Assembly: GCA_050084515.1 (NCBI GenBank)
Contig: CM114271.1
Location: 40,362,001 to 40,426,000, forward strand
Length of the DNA: 64,000 bases
Reading direction: 5' to 3'
Source of the DNA: Blasia pusilla
Taxonomy: Eukaryota; Marchantiophyta; Marchantiopsida; Blasiales
Positions 1-9,267 of this stretch are shown here, one piece after another. Numbering within the stretch: position 1 is the stretch's first letter; each line of letters opens with the position of its first letter. Below the pieces are notes generated by a model that did not search any database, had not been told where the DNA came from, and worked only from the letters and a program-made list of their open reading frames with translations. The position numbers were made by a program, and so were the translations under genes.

Positions 1-1760
1 ATTCAACCGAGTCAAGGAGCTCACAGGAACCAGTTTTAAAGTTGCCGGAGTTCGTCCAACCGTTCGAGGTGCACATTGATCGATGCTAGTAATTCCGCGA
101 TTGCAGGAATGTTGGTGCAAAAAGGGAGACCTGTAGCATACAAGACCAAGAAGCTTAGCTACACCAAAAGGAGATGGCCCACTCATGAGAAAGAGTTGTT
201 TGTGGTGGTTCATTGTTTGAGGAAGTGGCGTCACTATTTGTAATTGGGACTTCACAAGACTCGAGTATTCACCGATAACATTTCGCTCAAGTATTTTGAG
301 ACCCAAGATCGCTTAGCACTGAAGCAACTTTGATGGCATGATACCTTGGCACTGAGGATTGTGGAGCTAATCCACAAGCCGAGGAAATACAATGTCATTC
401 AAGATGCATTAAGTCCCAGGGATGAGCATATGCCATCGACGACACTAGTCTTGAGAGCAATGTTCCCTAAAGAAACAGACCTTGAAAGAAGGATCTGTGA
501 AAAATACATGAAGGATGCGCAAGCGAGTGAGTACCTGAGGAAGTTGAAGCGGGGCGAGAAGGTGGCTAATCTAAGTTTGAGGCATGGTGTGCTAAGGTTT
601 AAGTAGAGCAGGATCTCTGTAGGCCAAGGCAAGCTACAAACCAAAGTGTTTGCAGAATGTCATGACGGACCTTTGGCAAGACACAAAGGGGAGAAATCTA
701 CTCTTGTTGTTTTGGCCAAGAGGTTCTTCTAGCCCAAAATGAAGGAAGATGTTGCTCAATATGTGAAGACCTACGTGACCTGTCAGGCGAATAAAGTTTC
801 TTATGCGAAGAAGCAAGGCTTACTTTGTCCTTTGCCGATCCCGGAGGGACCCTTACAAAGCATTAGCATGGATTTCATTACGAGTCCTCAAGAATCTGAG
901 GGATACAATGCTATACTTTTGATAGTTGATCGGTTTAGCAAGTTAGGGAGGTTTGTGCCGACGAGAGATTCTGCGACGGCCTATACAACTTCCCGACTAT
1001 TCCTGGATAGTTGGTGGCGAGCTCATGGATTGCCTAGGAGCATTGTATCGGATTGAGATCCGAAGTTTACTAGTGCCTTTTGGAAACATCTATTCATGAG
1101 GTTCAAAACCAAACTTAGCTTTAGTATGGCCTTCCATCCTCAAACGGATGGGCAAACGGAAAAATTAAACTTGGTCGTGAACCAATCCTTAAGGAATTAC
1201 GTGAGTTTGAACCAACGAGATTGGGCAAAGTGGCTAAGTATGGGTGAGTATTGTTACAACTCCACCAAGCATCCTGAAGAGAACCGCGCCAAGTGGCCCT
1301 TACGAGGGGCGCTACATTGGTACACACTCGTCAAGCAACAACGGAATTTTTGTTAGTGGAAATACTAGAATGACAAGAGCAAGCGAGAAGAAGTCTTGCC
1401 AAGGCTCAACTAAGGTACATGAAGCATGCTAACAAGAGTCCGCGCCAAGTGAGTTTCCAAGTTGGGGAACAAGTGTGATTGAGTGTAAAGAATCTCACTC
1501 TTTCGAAGGAATTGTCTGCGAAATTATCAGCCAAGTATGTTGGACCGTATGTGATCAAGGAAAAGCCGTTTGAGGATGTGTATACATTGGAGCTCCCAAA
1601 CAAGTTCAAGATTCACCCGACTTTCCATATGTCATTATTGAAGAAGTGTCTTCAAGACAATGTGCGTCTGAAATGAAGGATTGTGTTGAGAACACAACCG
1701 GTCATAAAAAATGAGGAACAAGAGTTTGAGGTGGAGACCATTCTCCGATCTAGAAGCAGA
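1..1760 (+). mobile_element. Ty3/gypsy chromovirus pol fragment (RNase H, integrase, chromodomain remnant), decayed
   Basis: The window opens inside a degenerate Ty3/gypsy pol. About 30-420 reads as RNase H (PVAYKTKKLSY, then HEKELFVVVHCLRKWRHYL) with in-frame stops. 739-1430 is the integrase core, with the first catalytic Asp in SMDFITSP, the VDRFSKLGRF block, and HPQTDGQTEKLN carrying the Glu. 1479-1676 is the integrase C-terminal GPY/F-like module (KYVGPYVIKEKPF, HPTFHMSLLK). Just after it, VETILRSRSR near 1725-1755 looks like the start of a chromodomain, which would place the fragment among chromoviruses. At least four stops and several frame changes interrupt it, so it is non-functional. 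The 5' portion lies outside the window. Confidence 0.85.
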
Positions 1761-1869
1761 ACATCAAAACTCTAGTGGACTCAAGCTACGATGATTGCGC
1801 TTTGGAGAGGCTTTTGGAAAGGTTTCTTGGAAAAGTCCAAGAGACGAAACCCGGAACATATATAGTTAT

Positions 1870-3760
1870 GCGTTTCATACGTTGGTCACAACCAAGAAAC
1901 CTAGACCAAACGCGAACCAAGACTTGAGATGAGTCGAGTCTTGGATGGTTGGTTGCCAAAGAGGTGAGAACCAATTTTGGAACACGACTAGCGTTTGGGG
2001 AATTTGACTGTGTTTTGGACCATAATGTTTAGCTCCAAGATGCGTTTGAGACAAGAAAGGGCGCGTTGGAAATTTTATCTTGAGACCCTTCCAATGAATT
2101 ACAAATCTCAGCAAATGCAGAAGTATAAGCTGAGATATGGGCCGAGAACAACTATGAGAGCAATCGGGTTGAGGGCCAATCTGACGGGCCCGACTGTCTT
2201 TCCCTAAATTCAAGGGGAGGGCGGAGATCCCCAAAGGTACTAGTAAGGGGGAGTCTCTCCTAGGAGTCTTGGAACACGAACCCCACTTTGAGCACCAAAT
2301 GGCGTCTCAAGGGCACGAGATGGAACGGGAGTTTGGCGTTGAAACTCGAACTCCAAACGTGATCTAAGGGAGAGGACTTCGTAAGCCATAGTTGGATTCC
2401 AGCCCGCAATTCATGTTTGTGACTCACGGGTAGGGACTCATTGGATGTCCATAGGTGTCGTGCGCCTACTCTCCTTGAACGTTAATCTTGTTGTTGCGGA
2501 AGCGTGTGTTCAGTAGGTCACGCTCTCAACGCTGATATGCATCCAAACAAGTACTCTGGTTAGTCGGGTCTTGGATCAATCAACGGGCTAACTTTATGAG
2601 TTCTCGTCTCGGTCTCTCATCAAGCTCAACCTTCCTTGTTTCGCCGTTTATAACATGGGAAAGTCTCAAAAGACTTGGGACAAACTTTCTGGTTGGTTCA
2701 AGAACCTCAAACGGCGTTCCAACTGTCCGATGGATATCCAATGAGTCCCTAACCGAGACTCGAATGAAGTGAATCTCGGTTGGAATCCAAGTGTGGCGTA
2801 CAAAGTCCACTCCCTTGGATCAGGTTTGGATTTCGAGTTCCAACGCCAAACTCCCCTTCCATCTTGTGCCTCTGAGACGCCGTTTGGTGCTCAAAGTGGG
2901 GATTCGTGTTCCAAGACGTCTTGGAGAAAATCCTCCCTTACTAGTACTTCTGGGGATCTCCGGGGTTCCCTACATTTAGGGAAAGACACTTGGGCTTCTC
3001 CAATTGGCCCTCAATCCGATTGCTCTCACAATCATTTTTGGCCAATATCTCAGTCTGTACTTATGCATTTTCTGAGATCTTTGGTGCGTTGGAAGCGTCT
3101 CAAGATAAGCTTTCTAACACGTCCTTATTTGCCCGAAATGCATCTTGGAGATAAACGTTATGGTCCAAAACACAGTCAAATTCCTCAAACGCTAGTCGTG
3201 TTCCAAAATTGGTTCTCACCTCTTTGGCAACCAACCTTCCAAGACTCAACTCATCTCAAGTCTTGGCTTGCATTTGGTCTAGGTTTCTTGCTCACGACCA
3301 CTAACGCATGAAACGCACAACTCTATTCCGCATTTCGTCTCTTGGAATTTTCCAAAAGGCCTTTCCAAACCCCTCTCCAAAGCGCGAGCATCGCAGCGTG
3401 AGTCCACTTGAGTTTTGATGTTCCGCTTGGCGCCTATTTGGTGTTTTTTGGTTATGAGGGTCACGACAATAGGAACGTTGGAACCGCTAGGCACGAAACG
3501 CCGTTTGAAGTTCCTAACTGACCAGAAAGTATGTCCCAAGTCTTTCGAGACTTGCCTGTGTTATAAACCACGAAACTAGGAAGGTTGAGCTTGATGAGAG
3601 GCCGAGTCGAGAACTCGGCAAGTAAGAACCGCTCATTGATCCACACCCGACTGACGTGAGTGCGTGTTTGGATGCAGACCAATGTTGAGAGCGCGACCTA
3701 CTCAACGCACGCTTCCGCAACAACAAAGATTAACGTTCAAGGAGAGTAGGTGCATGACAC
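1870..3760. repeat. Inverted LTR-like repeat block
   Basis: About 1870-2460 recurs as its reverse complement at 2727-3310; translations in opposite strands share blocks such as YGPKHSQIPQTLVVFQNW. The intervening 2461-2726 also recurs inverted at about 3480-3755, including the stretch with 'ttgcggaagcgtg' and its complement 'cacgcttccgcaa'. Because it directly follows a Ty3/gypsy pol end, I infer LTR or 3'-region sequence from two nested or rearranged element copies in opposite orientation. The open frames across it are repeat-derived and I do not annotate them as genes. Confidence 0.6.
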
Positions 3761-5463
3761 TCAAGTTAATGGGAGAAAGTGCCGTAATCTCAACACCTAC
3801 AAACCATGGAAAACACAAAAAGAGAGTACAAGGTTAGCCTTCATTTCCATAGCACATGTTCATTCAAGAGTTACTCATAAAACATATTCGTAGATGCATC
3901 ATTCCGTTCCCTTTTTTCTTACCCTCATCGTATAATGCAATATCATTGTCCTTGCATGTCTTCACCTCTCTTGCCCTTCTTTTTCGCTACAATTGTGTTT
4001 CAAGAAAAGATTGGCAACAAGTGGTGGCTTTGAAGTGAAGATTGGATACCTCCACAGTATGAGCAAACTCTTTGCAATAGGGGCTCAAATATACAAAGTG
4101 ATCATGTTCTACATTGTAATAGAAATATTTCCATTCCACAAAAGAGGAGTATGAAACATGGCTACATGGTGGGACATCAAAAGGAGATGGATGGCCCTTC
4201 ACTAAGGCGGCAAACATGTGGCCAGAGTAGAACAAATTACAATTGCAATGTATGAACATGAACTAAGCTAAGTAAACCACAACCTTACTCCTAGCACCCA
4301 AACTTGTTGGGGGAGAACTAAGTCTTCCCAAAATTGTCACATGCACAACAAACACTCGAATTCATTTTCCCTTCCCATTAAATATGATTTAAGGGAAAAA
4401 GTTGGGAAATTTTTGCTATTCTTAAAAATTAAATTTCTATTTTGTGAAATTCCTATTTGGTCTTATTGTACCCACAAGATCACCTACTATGCAAAAAAAT
4501 AATTTAGTCATAAATTAATGAAAATAATTTTCTCTTCCAATCATTCATTTTTTACATCCATCTAATCTGAATCAAGGGACAAAATTTCAAATATATCATT
4601 CGTTTTCTCTATCATCAAATATGAATGAGGATAAAATTCAAACAAGTTACTATCTATATAATAATTGGCAATCACATATGCACAATACTACAAGATAGTG
4701 GGGGCAAAAAGACAAAATAGGCAACATTCTTGAATTTTTGTTTGAGCCCTATTAGATTAGTAGAAATAGAAAAAAGGAAATGAATAAGGATTTCAATGGA
4801 ATATAGATTAATAAATTAATAATAAATTAATTATTATAATGGGTGATTTTAAGTATGAATAAAATATGATAAATAACCAAAATTTTGGAATTTTTACCTC
4901 AATTCATATTTGATGAAAAAAGGAAATAAAAATTTAATGGAGGAGTAGATTTTGTTTACATTGTATGGAAAAATAAAATTACTTAGTGTATTGGGATATC
5001 ATTCGAATTTGAATGGAGAATTTTAATTACTAAGAAAAGTGAAATGTTATTACTCTTCTAAAATTAAATCATATTTAAAATTTGAAGTAAATAACATGAC
5101 CATTTAAAAAAATAATCGTTTTAATTCACAAGTGATATTTTGGGAAAGGAAAATGAATTTAAATGGAAAAGGAAAATCATTTTGTTAACTAAAACTAGCT
5201 AAAATTTTGGTTAGGGAATGCTATTTTGGTGGGAAGGGGAAGAATAGTTATTGTTTGAGCTTTCAAGGAGGAGTGAAATTATTTAGGGGAGATGGGTGTT
5301 ATTTAAAGGTAAAATTTTCTTACTAAATTAAAAAAATTGAATTTATACTTAAATTTAAAAATTAAACAGAAATTGAAAATTCTTAAGGTTTTATTGACAT
5401 ATTTAATTGTATTTTTTTTTGAAATTATGTGTGGGGCATCATTATCGCCTTCCCTCTCAATAG
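3761..5463. other. AT-rich intergenic DNA, no gene recognised
   Basis: Strongly AT-rich with homopolymer and TAAT-type runs. No coding stretch resembles a known family. Near 4305 there is a 'tgttgggggagaac' motif of the kind that begins some plant LTRs, but no partner LTR or coding region is visible, so I give no call. Probably old transposon-derived spacer. Confidence 0.6.
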
Positions 5464-5976
5464 GACCACTCATTTTCTCCCGACGGGGAACAAACACGGG
5501 GACGGAGGAAATTCCTGTGTAGTCCACACGAATGGACTTTATTGAATAATAATAATAGCTTTTTTATAAACAATAATTTAAAAATTGGTATCGTCTAAAA
5601 GAGGACAAAAATTTCTTTCGGACGTCCCTAAAAATTGCCATTCCCAAAAACGGGAGCCGAACGGCCACGACTCCCGGGCGCCTCCCAACTCCGACAGTGA
5701 GTGGCCCTAATAGGGCCACTCTTTTCCTCCCGACGGCGAACAAATATGAGGACGGAGGAAATTTGTGTGTAGTCCACACAAATGGACTTTATTGAATAAT
5801 AATAATAACTTTTTGTTAAACAATAATTAAAAAATTGGTATTGTCCGAAAGAGGACAAAAATTTCTTTCGGCCGTTCCTAGAAACGGGAGCCGTGTGTAG
5901 GAACCCGTTTCTTCAAACGGGCATTGGCCGTTGCCACGACTCCCGAGGGCCTCCCAACTCCAGTGAGTGGCCCTAA
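5464..5976. repeat. Tandem dimer of a ~250-bp repeat
   Basis: Two head-to-tail copies, about 5464-5713 and 5714-5976. Both contain the series 'ctcccgacgg', 'gacggaggaaat', 'gtagtccacac', 'aatggactttattgaataat', 'gaggacaaaaatttctttcgg' cut short here, and 'cacgactcccg'. Both copies end in 'gtggccctaatag'. Copies differ by small indels, including extra bases in the second around 5885-5935. No coding potential. It could be a short satellite or a remnant of a non-autonomous element. Confidence 0.8.
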
Positions 5977-6766
5977 TAGTCCCTTCCCTAGGACGGGTTT
6001 TTTTACTATCACACTATTTTATCCATATAGGGTGTCCCATTAATAGTGGTTGCGGGTACTTAACCCGATCGGATTCGTGGGCGATGCCAATTCCATTACC
6101 ATGAGCTCCCTTGCCACCCTTTTCATCGTACCGAACGCAGATGACAATTCTCGAACTTTTAAGTGGTACCTCCGATGTTTCAACAAATTGGGATCATTAA
6201 ATCTGCATATGTAAGTCCACCGCTTTGATGGGTCGTCACACGGTCACAAACATGAAGTCTGTTAAGTCTAGCAATGGGTTGAAAGCTGACAATCTGCTCA
6301 TACACGAATGCTTGCCGCTACAGAAATGGACGGCACTCTCTGCTAGAGAGCGGACGTCTCTCTTCCGCTCTCCGTGGCCTTGAGATTAGGGTCATACTCA
6401 TGCGGGATGAACATCTCTCACATCGTGAACTGGACTCTCTGCCTAACCCCTGACCCGATTCCGAACTCTTAGACATTTCCAGGAGAAACCTGTGAAGATC
6501 CAGACATCAAATGGAGATTCTTACAAAGATGCAGCTACGGCGGTACCGGGAGACATGGCCGACGGTGAGTCCTTCATTGCATTAGACAGCCTCAGTGGCA
6601 GACCATTCGAGCTGGCGATGGTTTACCGAACGAGAGAGAGCGTCGAAGACCTACAAAGATGTACGTGAACCTCTGGAGAACATCCAAACTAGTCCAGAGC
6701 GATACCTCAAGGTTAGATTGAGCTGCGATCACCGATTTCACTCAGATCACCGATTTCACTCAATTC

Positions 6767-6799
6767 AGAGATTTCCATGGCCGGGCCATGGAAATCTCT
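6767..6799. repeat. Perfect 16-bp inverted repeat (hairpin)
   Basis: agagatttccatggcc is followed, after a single G, by its exact reverse complement. The near-zero loop makes it a cruciform-type palindrome. Function unknown. Confidence 0.85.
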
Positions 6800-7230
6800 A
6801 GATGATGGCTACTCTCTGTCCGACTGAGAAGGTGGAAAGGATGACTGGTGTCAGTACCTACAGCTATTCGTACCATTTCATTCAATTGAGAACGCCAAAT
6901 TGCTGTCACTGCTGTTCATGATCGTCGCACCACTCCAGTAAATTGGACGGCTCACTTGGCTGTCACTCGCGTGGCTGAGCTGCTGTGGATGTGCCGTCAC
7001 TCCTGTCAGAGAATTGTAGTGAATGGCGAGTCCAATATTCCATCATATGAGGATCTCAAATGGATGACCCTCCCGCGACCGAGCTTTTCAGATGGGCTAT
7101 TCCATAATTCCATTCAATTGCGGAGCTCGAATGGCAGTCACTGCTTTCAAGGGCAATTCCACTACCATTTCATATTACTGAGGATCTGAAGAAGCTGTCA
7201 CTTGTTGAAAGACAGCGGCATACAAACAAA

Positions 7231-7254
7231 TCTCTCTCTCTCTCGCTCTCTCTC
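7231..7254. repeat. (CT)n microsatellite
   Basis: A short CT-dinucleotide run, interrupted once by CG, about 120 bp beyond the 3' end of the SECE1 frame. Confidence 0.9.
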
Positions 7255-7374
7255 CGTGACCACTAACTATAGAGAATCTGAAGTGTAAGCGAATGCCAAG
7301 GCACGCTGTACTGTATATGGAAACGCAGTATACAAAGTCGGCTTACAGTATGCGACCAAAGAATGCAGAGCGTG

Positions 7375-7887
7375 CTAAATGAATGGCTTCAAGTAAGTCC
7401 TCGCAAAGTCCTTAATTGAGGGATCAGTGAAGACGTAGTCGGAGACTTGCGCAAGAATCGCGTTGACGGTGAGGAGAACCACAGATGAGCCCAGAATCAT
7501 GGCAACCACTACTCCCGTCGTCCCCAATACCTTAGGCAACGCGGGCCACTCTATCAGCCTCGTCTCCTCCACCACACCTTTCCAAAAATCGCCCGTCGTT
7601 GCAGGGTCTTGGACGCCTGCAGCCACTCTCTCCTTCCTCAGCTCACTTAAAGCCTTTCCTATATCCTCCGCTGACTGGGAATTGGCGCTTGCCGCCTCGT
7701 CCGACTCGGATGGAATTCCAGCAATCTCCGCTGACTCCTGTTCTACACTCACCCCTCTGCTGCTCTCTCCTGAGACACCGTCGCCTCCGCCGCTTTCCCC
7801 CGAACCATTCAAATCTTCCTGTTGTCGCACCGATCGGCTCCCCTCCACCGCCCTCCGCTCCACTGAGCGCACCAAATTCTGCAACAT
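7375..7887 (-). CDS. SECE1: Preprotein translocase subunit SecE, chloroplast type
   Basis: Encodes a 170-residue protein whose C-terminal half matches chloroplast SecE, the small single-span subunit that partners SecY in the thylakoid Sec translocon. The SecE signature is visible at about residues 102-118 (FWKGVVEETRLIEWP, the amphipathic cytosolic/stromal helix). It is followed by one hydrophobic transmembrane helix at about 122-147 (VVVAMILGSSVVLLTVNAIL) and a short C-terminus. Residues 1-95 are Ser/Gly/Glu-rich and poorly conserved, as usual for this family. The assigned ATG at 7887 has an in-frame stop only a few codons upstream. A transit-peptide-like start lies in another frame immediately upstream (see 7888-7979). 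The total length is close to that of known SECE1 precursors. The gene is head-to-head with UTP20. I am confident about the family and unsure about the N-terminus. Confidence 0.88.
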   Translation of the reverse strand: MLQNLVRSVERRAVEGSRSVRQQEDLNGSGESGGGDGVSGESSRGVSVEQESAEIAGIPSESDEAASANSQSAEDIGKALSELRKERVAAGVQDPATTGDFWKGVVEETRLIEWPALPKVLGTTGVVVAMILGSSVVLLTVNAILAQVSDYVFTDPSIKDFARTYLKPFI

Positions 7888-7979
7888 CCGGATGAGACCT
7901 CAGAAAAGGACAGATTCACCCAGCCACGGCACGAGCTAAACCCCCAACCCACCCGAGCACAAATCACAACCGAAGCCAT
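7888..7979 (-). other. Possible out-of-frame N-terminal (transit peptide) extension of SECE1
   Basis: An ATG at 7979 (minus strand) begins MASVVICARVGWGFSSCRG, rich in Ser, Arg and small residues with no acidic residue early on, as expected of a plastid transit peptide. It runs into the SecE reading region in the wrong frame. A single indel, or removal of the 20-nt stretch bounded by GT and AG between GAG and AATTTG, would join it to the SecE frame. Twenty nucleotides is too short for a normal spliceosomal intron. Either the protein starts at 7887 or there is a sequence error or real frameshift here. Confidence 0.4.
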
Positions 7980-8166
7980 AATGGCCGCTCTCTCTCTCAC
8001 CTCGTAGGACCTCTTTGGTAGTGCTATCTCCTGTTCAAATTTTTGCACAAACTGTAAGCTCAGCCACAATTACATCTCTCTCTCCTGTTCAAATTGTTGC
8101 ACAGAGCAAATCGAAGTCTCATGGCCTTTTTGGGTCCCAGTTGACAATGGATCACTTCATTCGTAT

Positions 8167-8175
<9 letters not shown>

Positions 8176-8240
<65 letters not shown>

Positions 8241-8281
8241 TCACTCACTCACTACACGTTCTCTCTCTCTCTCTCTCTCTC
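8176..8281. repeat. Compound microsatellite (CA)n-(CACT)n-(CT)n
   Basis: A pure CA run of about 60 bp (8176-8236) passes into ACTC tetranucleotides to 8252, then a CT run at 8261-8281. Probably length-polymorphic. Its place in a divergent promoter may matter for chromatin. Confidence 0.95.
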
Positions 8282-8734
8282 CCACCCACACAAACTCAAA
8301 CACACCTTGGTCCCGGGCGATCGTCGAACATTGGAGGGTCTACAGATTTTGGCAACGGTGATTTCAATTGTGGGCGGCAGCCTGGGCGCGCAGCAGCCGA
8401 GAGGCACGGAATTCCCCAATCGCAAGCTCTGTCTTCCAGCATGCGAAGGCAGCGCGAGGCGGTTTCCACCGCCTCCCACAGCCGCGAACGTTCCTGCTCC
8501 TCTCGATGCCATAGCCATCGCTCCTCCTCCTCTCCCATCGCCCCTCCCTTCCCGTTCCTTACCCGTGTGTGACGGACGGAGGATCACGGAAAAGACGGAC
8601 GGATGTCGCATCCGCATGTCATTCGTCGTCCCGTTCCGTCCACTTCTGTGTATCCCTACGGGATGACGTTGCCTTGTCAAAAGACGTGCTTTAGGGCACG
8701 AAGGAGCAGGACGACAGAAAAGAGAGGGTTTAGG

Positions 8735-8742
8735 TTAGGGTT
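8735..8742 (-). promoter_or_regulatory. Telo-box-like element
   Basis: TTAGGGTT on the plus strand (AACCCTAA on the minus), inside 'gggtttaggttagggttc' at 8727-8742. Telo-boxes are known in promoters of plant ribosomal-protein and other translation genes. Here one sits about 530 bp upstream of the UTP20 ATG. That it acts on UTP20 is inference. Confidence 0.4.
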
Positions 8743-9267
8743 CACTCTCGTGAGAGGGTTTTAGTGATGAAAGAAGGGAAGAAGGAAATAACGAATGAGT
8801 CTCGGAATGGATTCTCGAGTCGATGCAAGGGGAGGGCAGGGCTGGAGCTAGGATGCTGCTAGGCGAGTAAGCGGTTCTCGATTCCTGCGAGCTGCGCAAG
8901 AAGCGCGCGAAATTTTGATGGTGTTTCGAGCATGGAGCGCAGTATTTCCTCAGGCGGTTGAACACTCGTGAAACGTAGATGTCGGAAAAGTCGGGTTGGG
9001 TGTAATCGAATTTGATATGGATAAAGACAATTTACAACTTGACAGATGTGTTTTGCACGCGAAGGAGGTGGAATTGATGGTGTCGGATTATTCATAATGC
9101 CCGACCACCAGTTGATAAGGAAAGAATGAAGTCATAGAATTGGCGTAGGAGAAGAGAAGTTAGATGGAAAGTTTAAGAGCCGAAACCCTGGAGCGGAGGA
9201 GGAGAGAGTGAGGAGAAATCACATTCAGTGGGGCAAAGCACCTTTCGCGGAATTGGACTGCAGCGCC

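Larger units (their letters stand above)
5977..7374. other. Intergenic region, no intact gene; short repeats
   Basis: I recognise no gene. It contains a tandem pair of 'gatcaccgatttcactca' at about 6726-6761, a perfect hairpin at 6767-6799, degenerate repeats of a 'catttcattcaattg'-like motif between 6870 and 7170, and a (CT)n tract. Some short frames (6956-7189) vaguely resemble leucine-rich repeats, but too weakly for a call. The left part (6001-6130) is low-copy-looking sequence of unknown origin. Confidence 0.5.
7980..9267. promoter_or_regulatory. Shared head-to-head promoter region of SECE1 and UTP20
   Basis: About 1.29 kb separates the two divergent start codons. It holds pyrimidine-rich and (CA)n tracts nearer SECE1, and a telo-box and purine-rich stretches nearer UTP20. 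I find no convincing gene inside. The 185-codon frame at 8015-8572 is created by dinucleotide repeats. No clear TATA box was found on either side. The 5' UTR of UTP20 probably lies within about 9100-9267. Confidence 0.6.

Noticed and set aside
6956-7189. Possible decayed leucine-rich-repeat (NLR-type) sequence
   Set aside because: Only short phrases such as LFHNSIQLRSSNGSHC look LRR-like. There is no repeating register and no NB-ARC remnant nearby.
8015-8572. A 185-codon plus-strand frame upstream of UTP20
   Set aside because: It depends on the CA/CT microsatellite (His-Thr repeats) and has no domain or codon bias of a gene.
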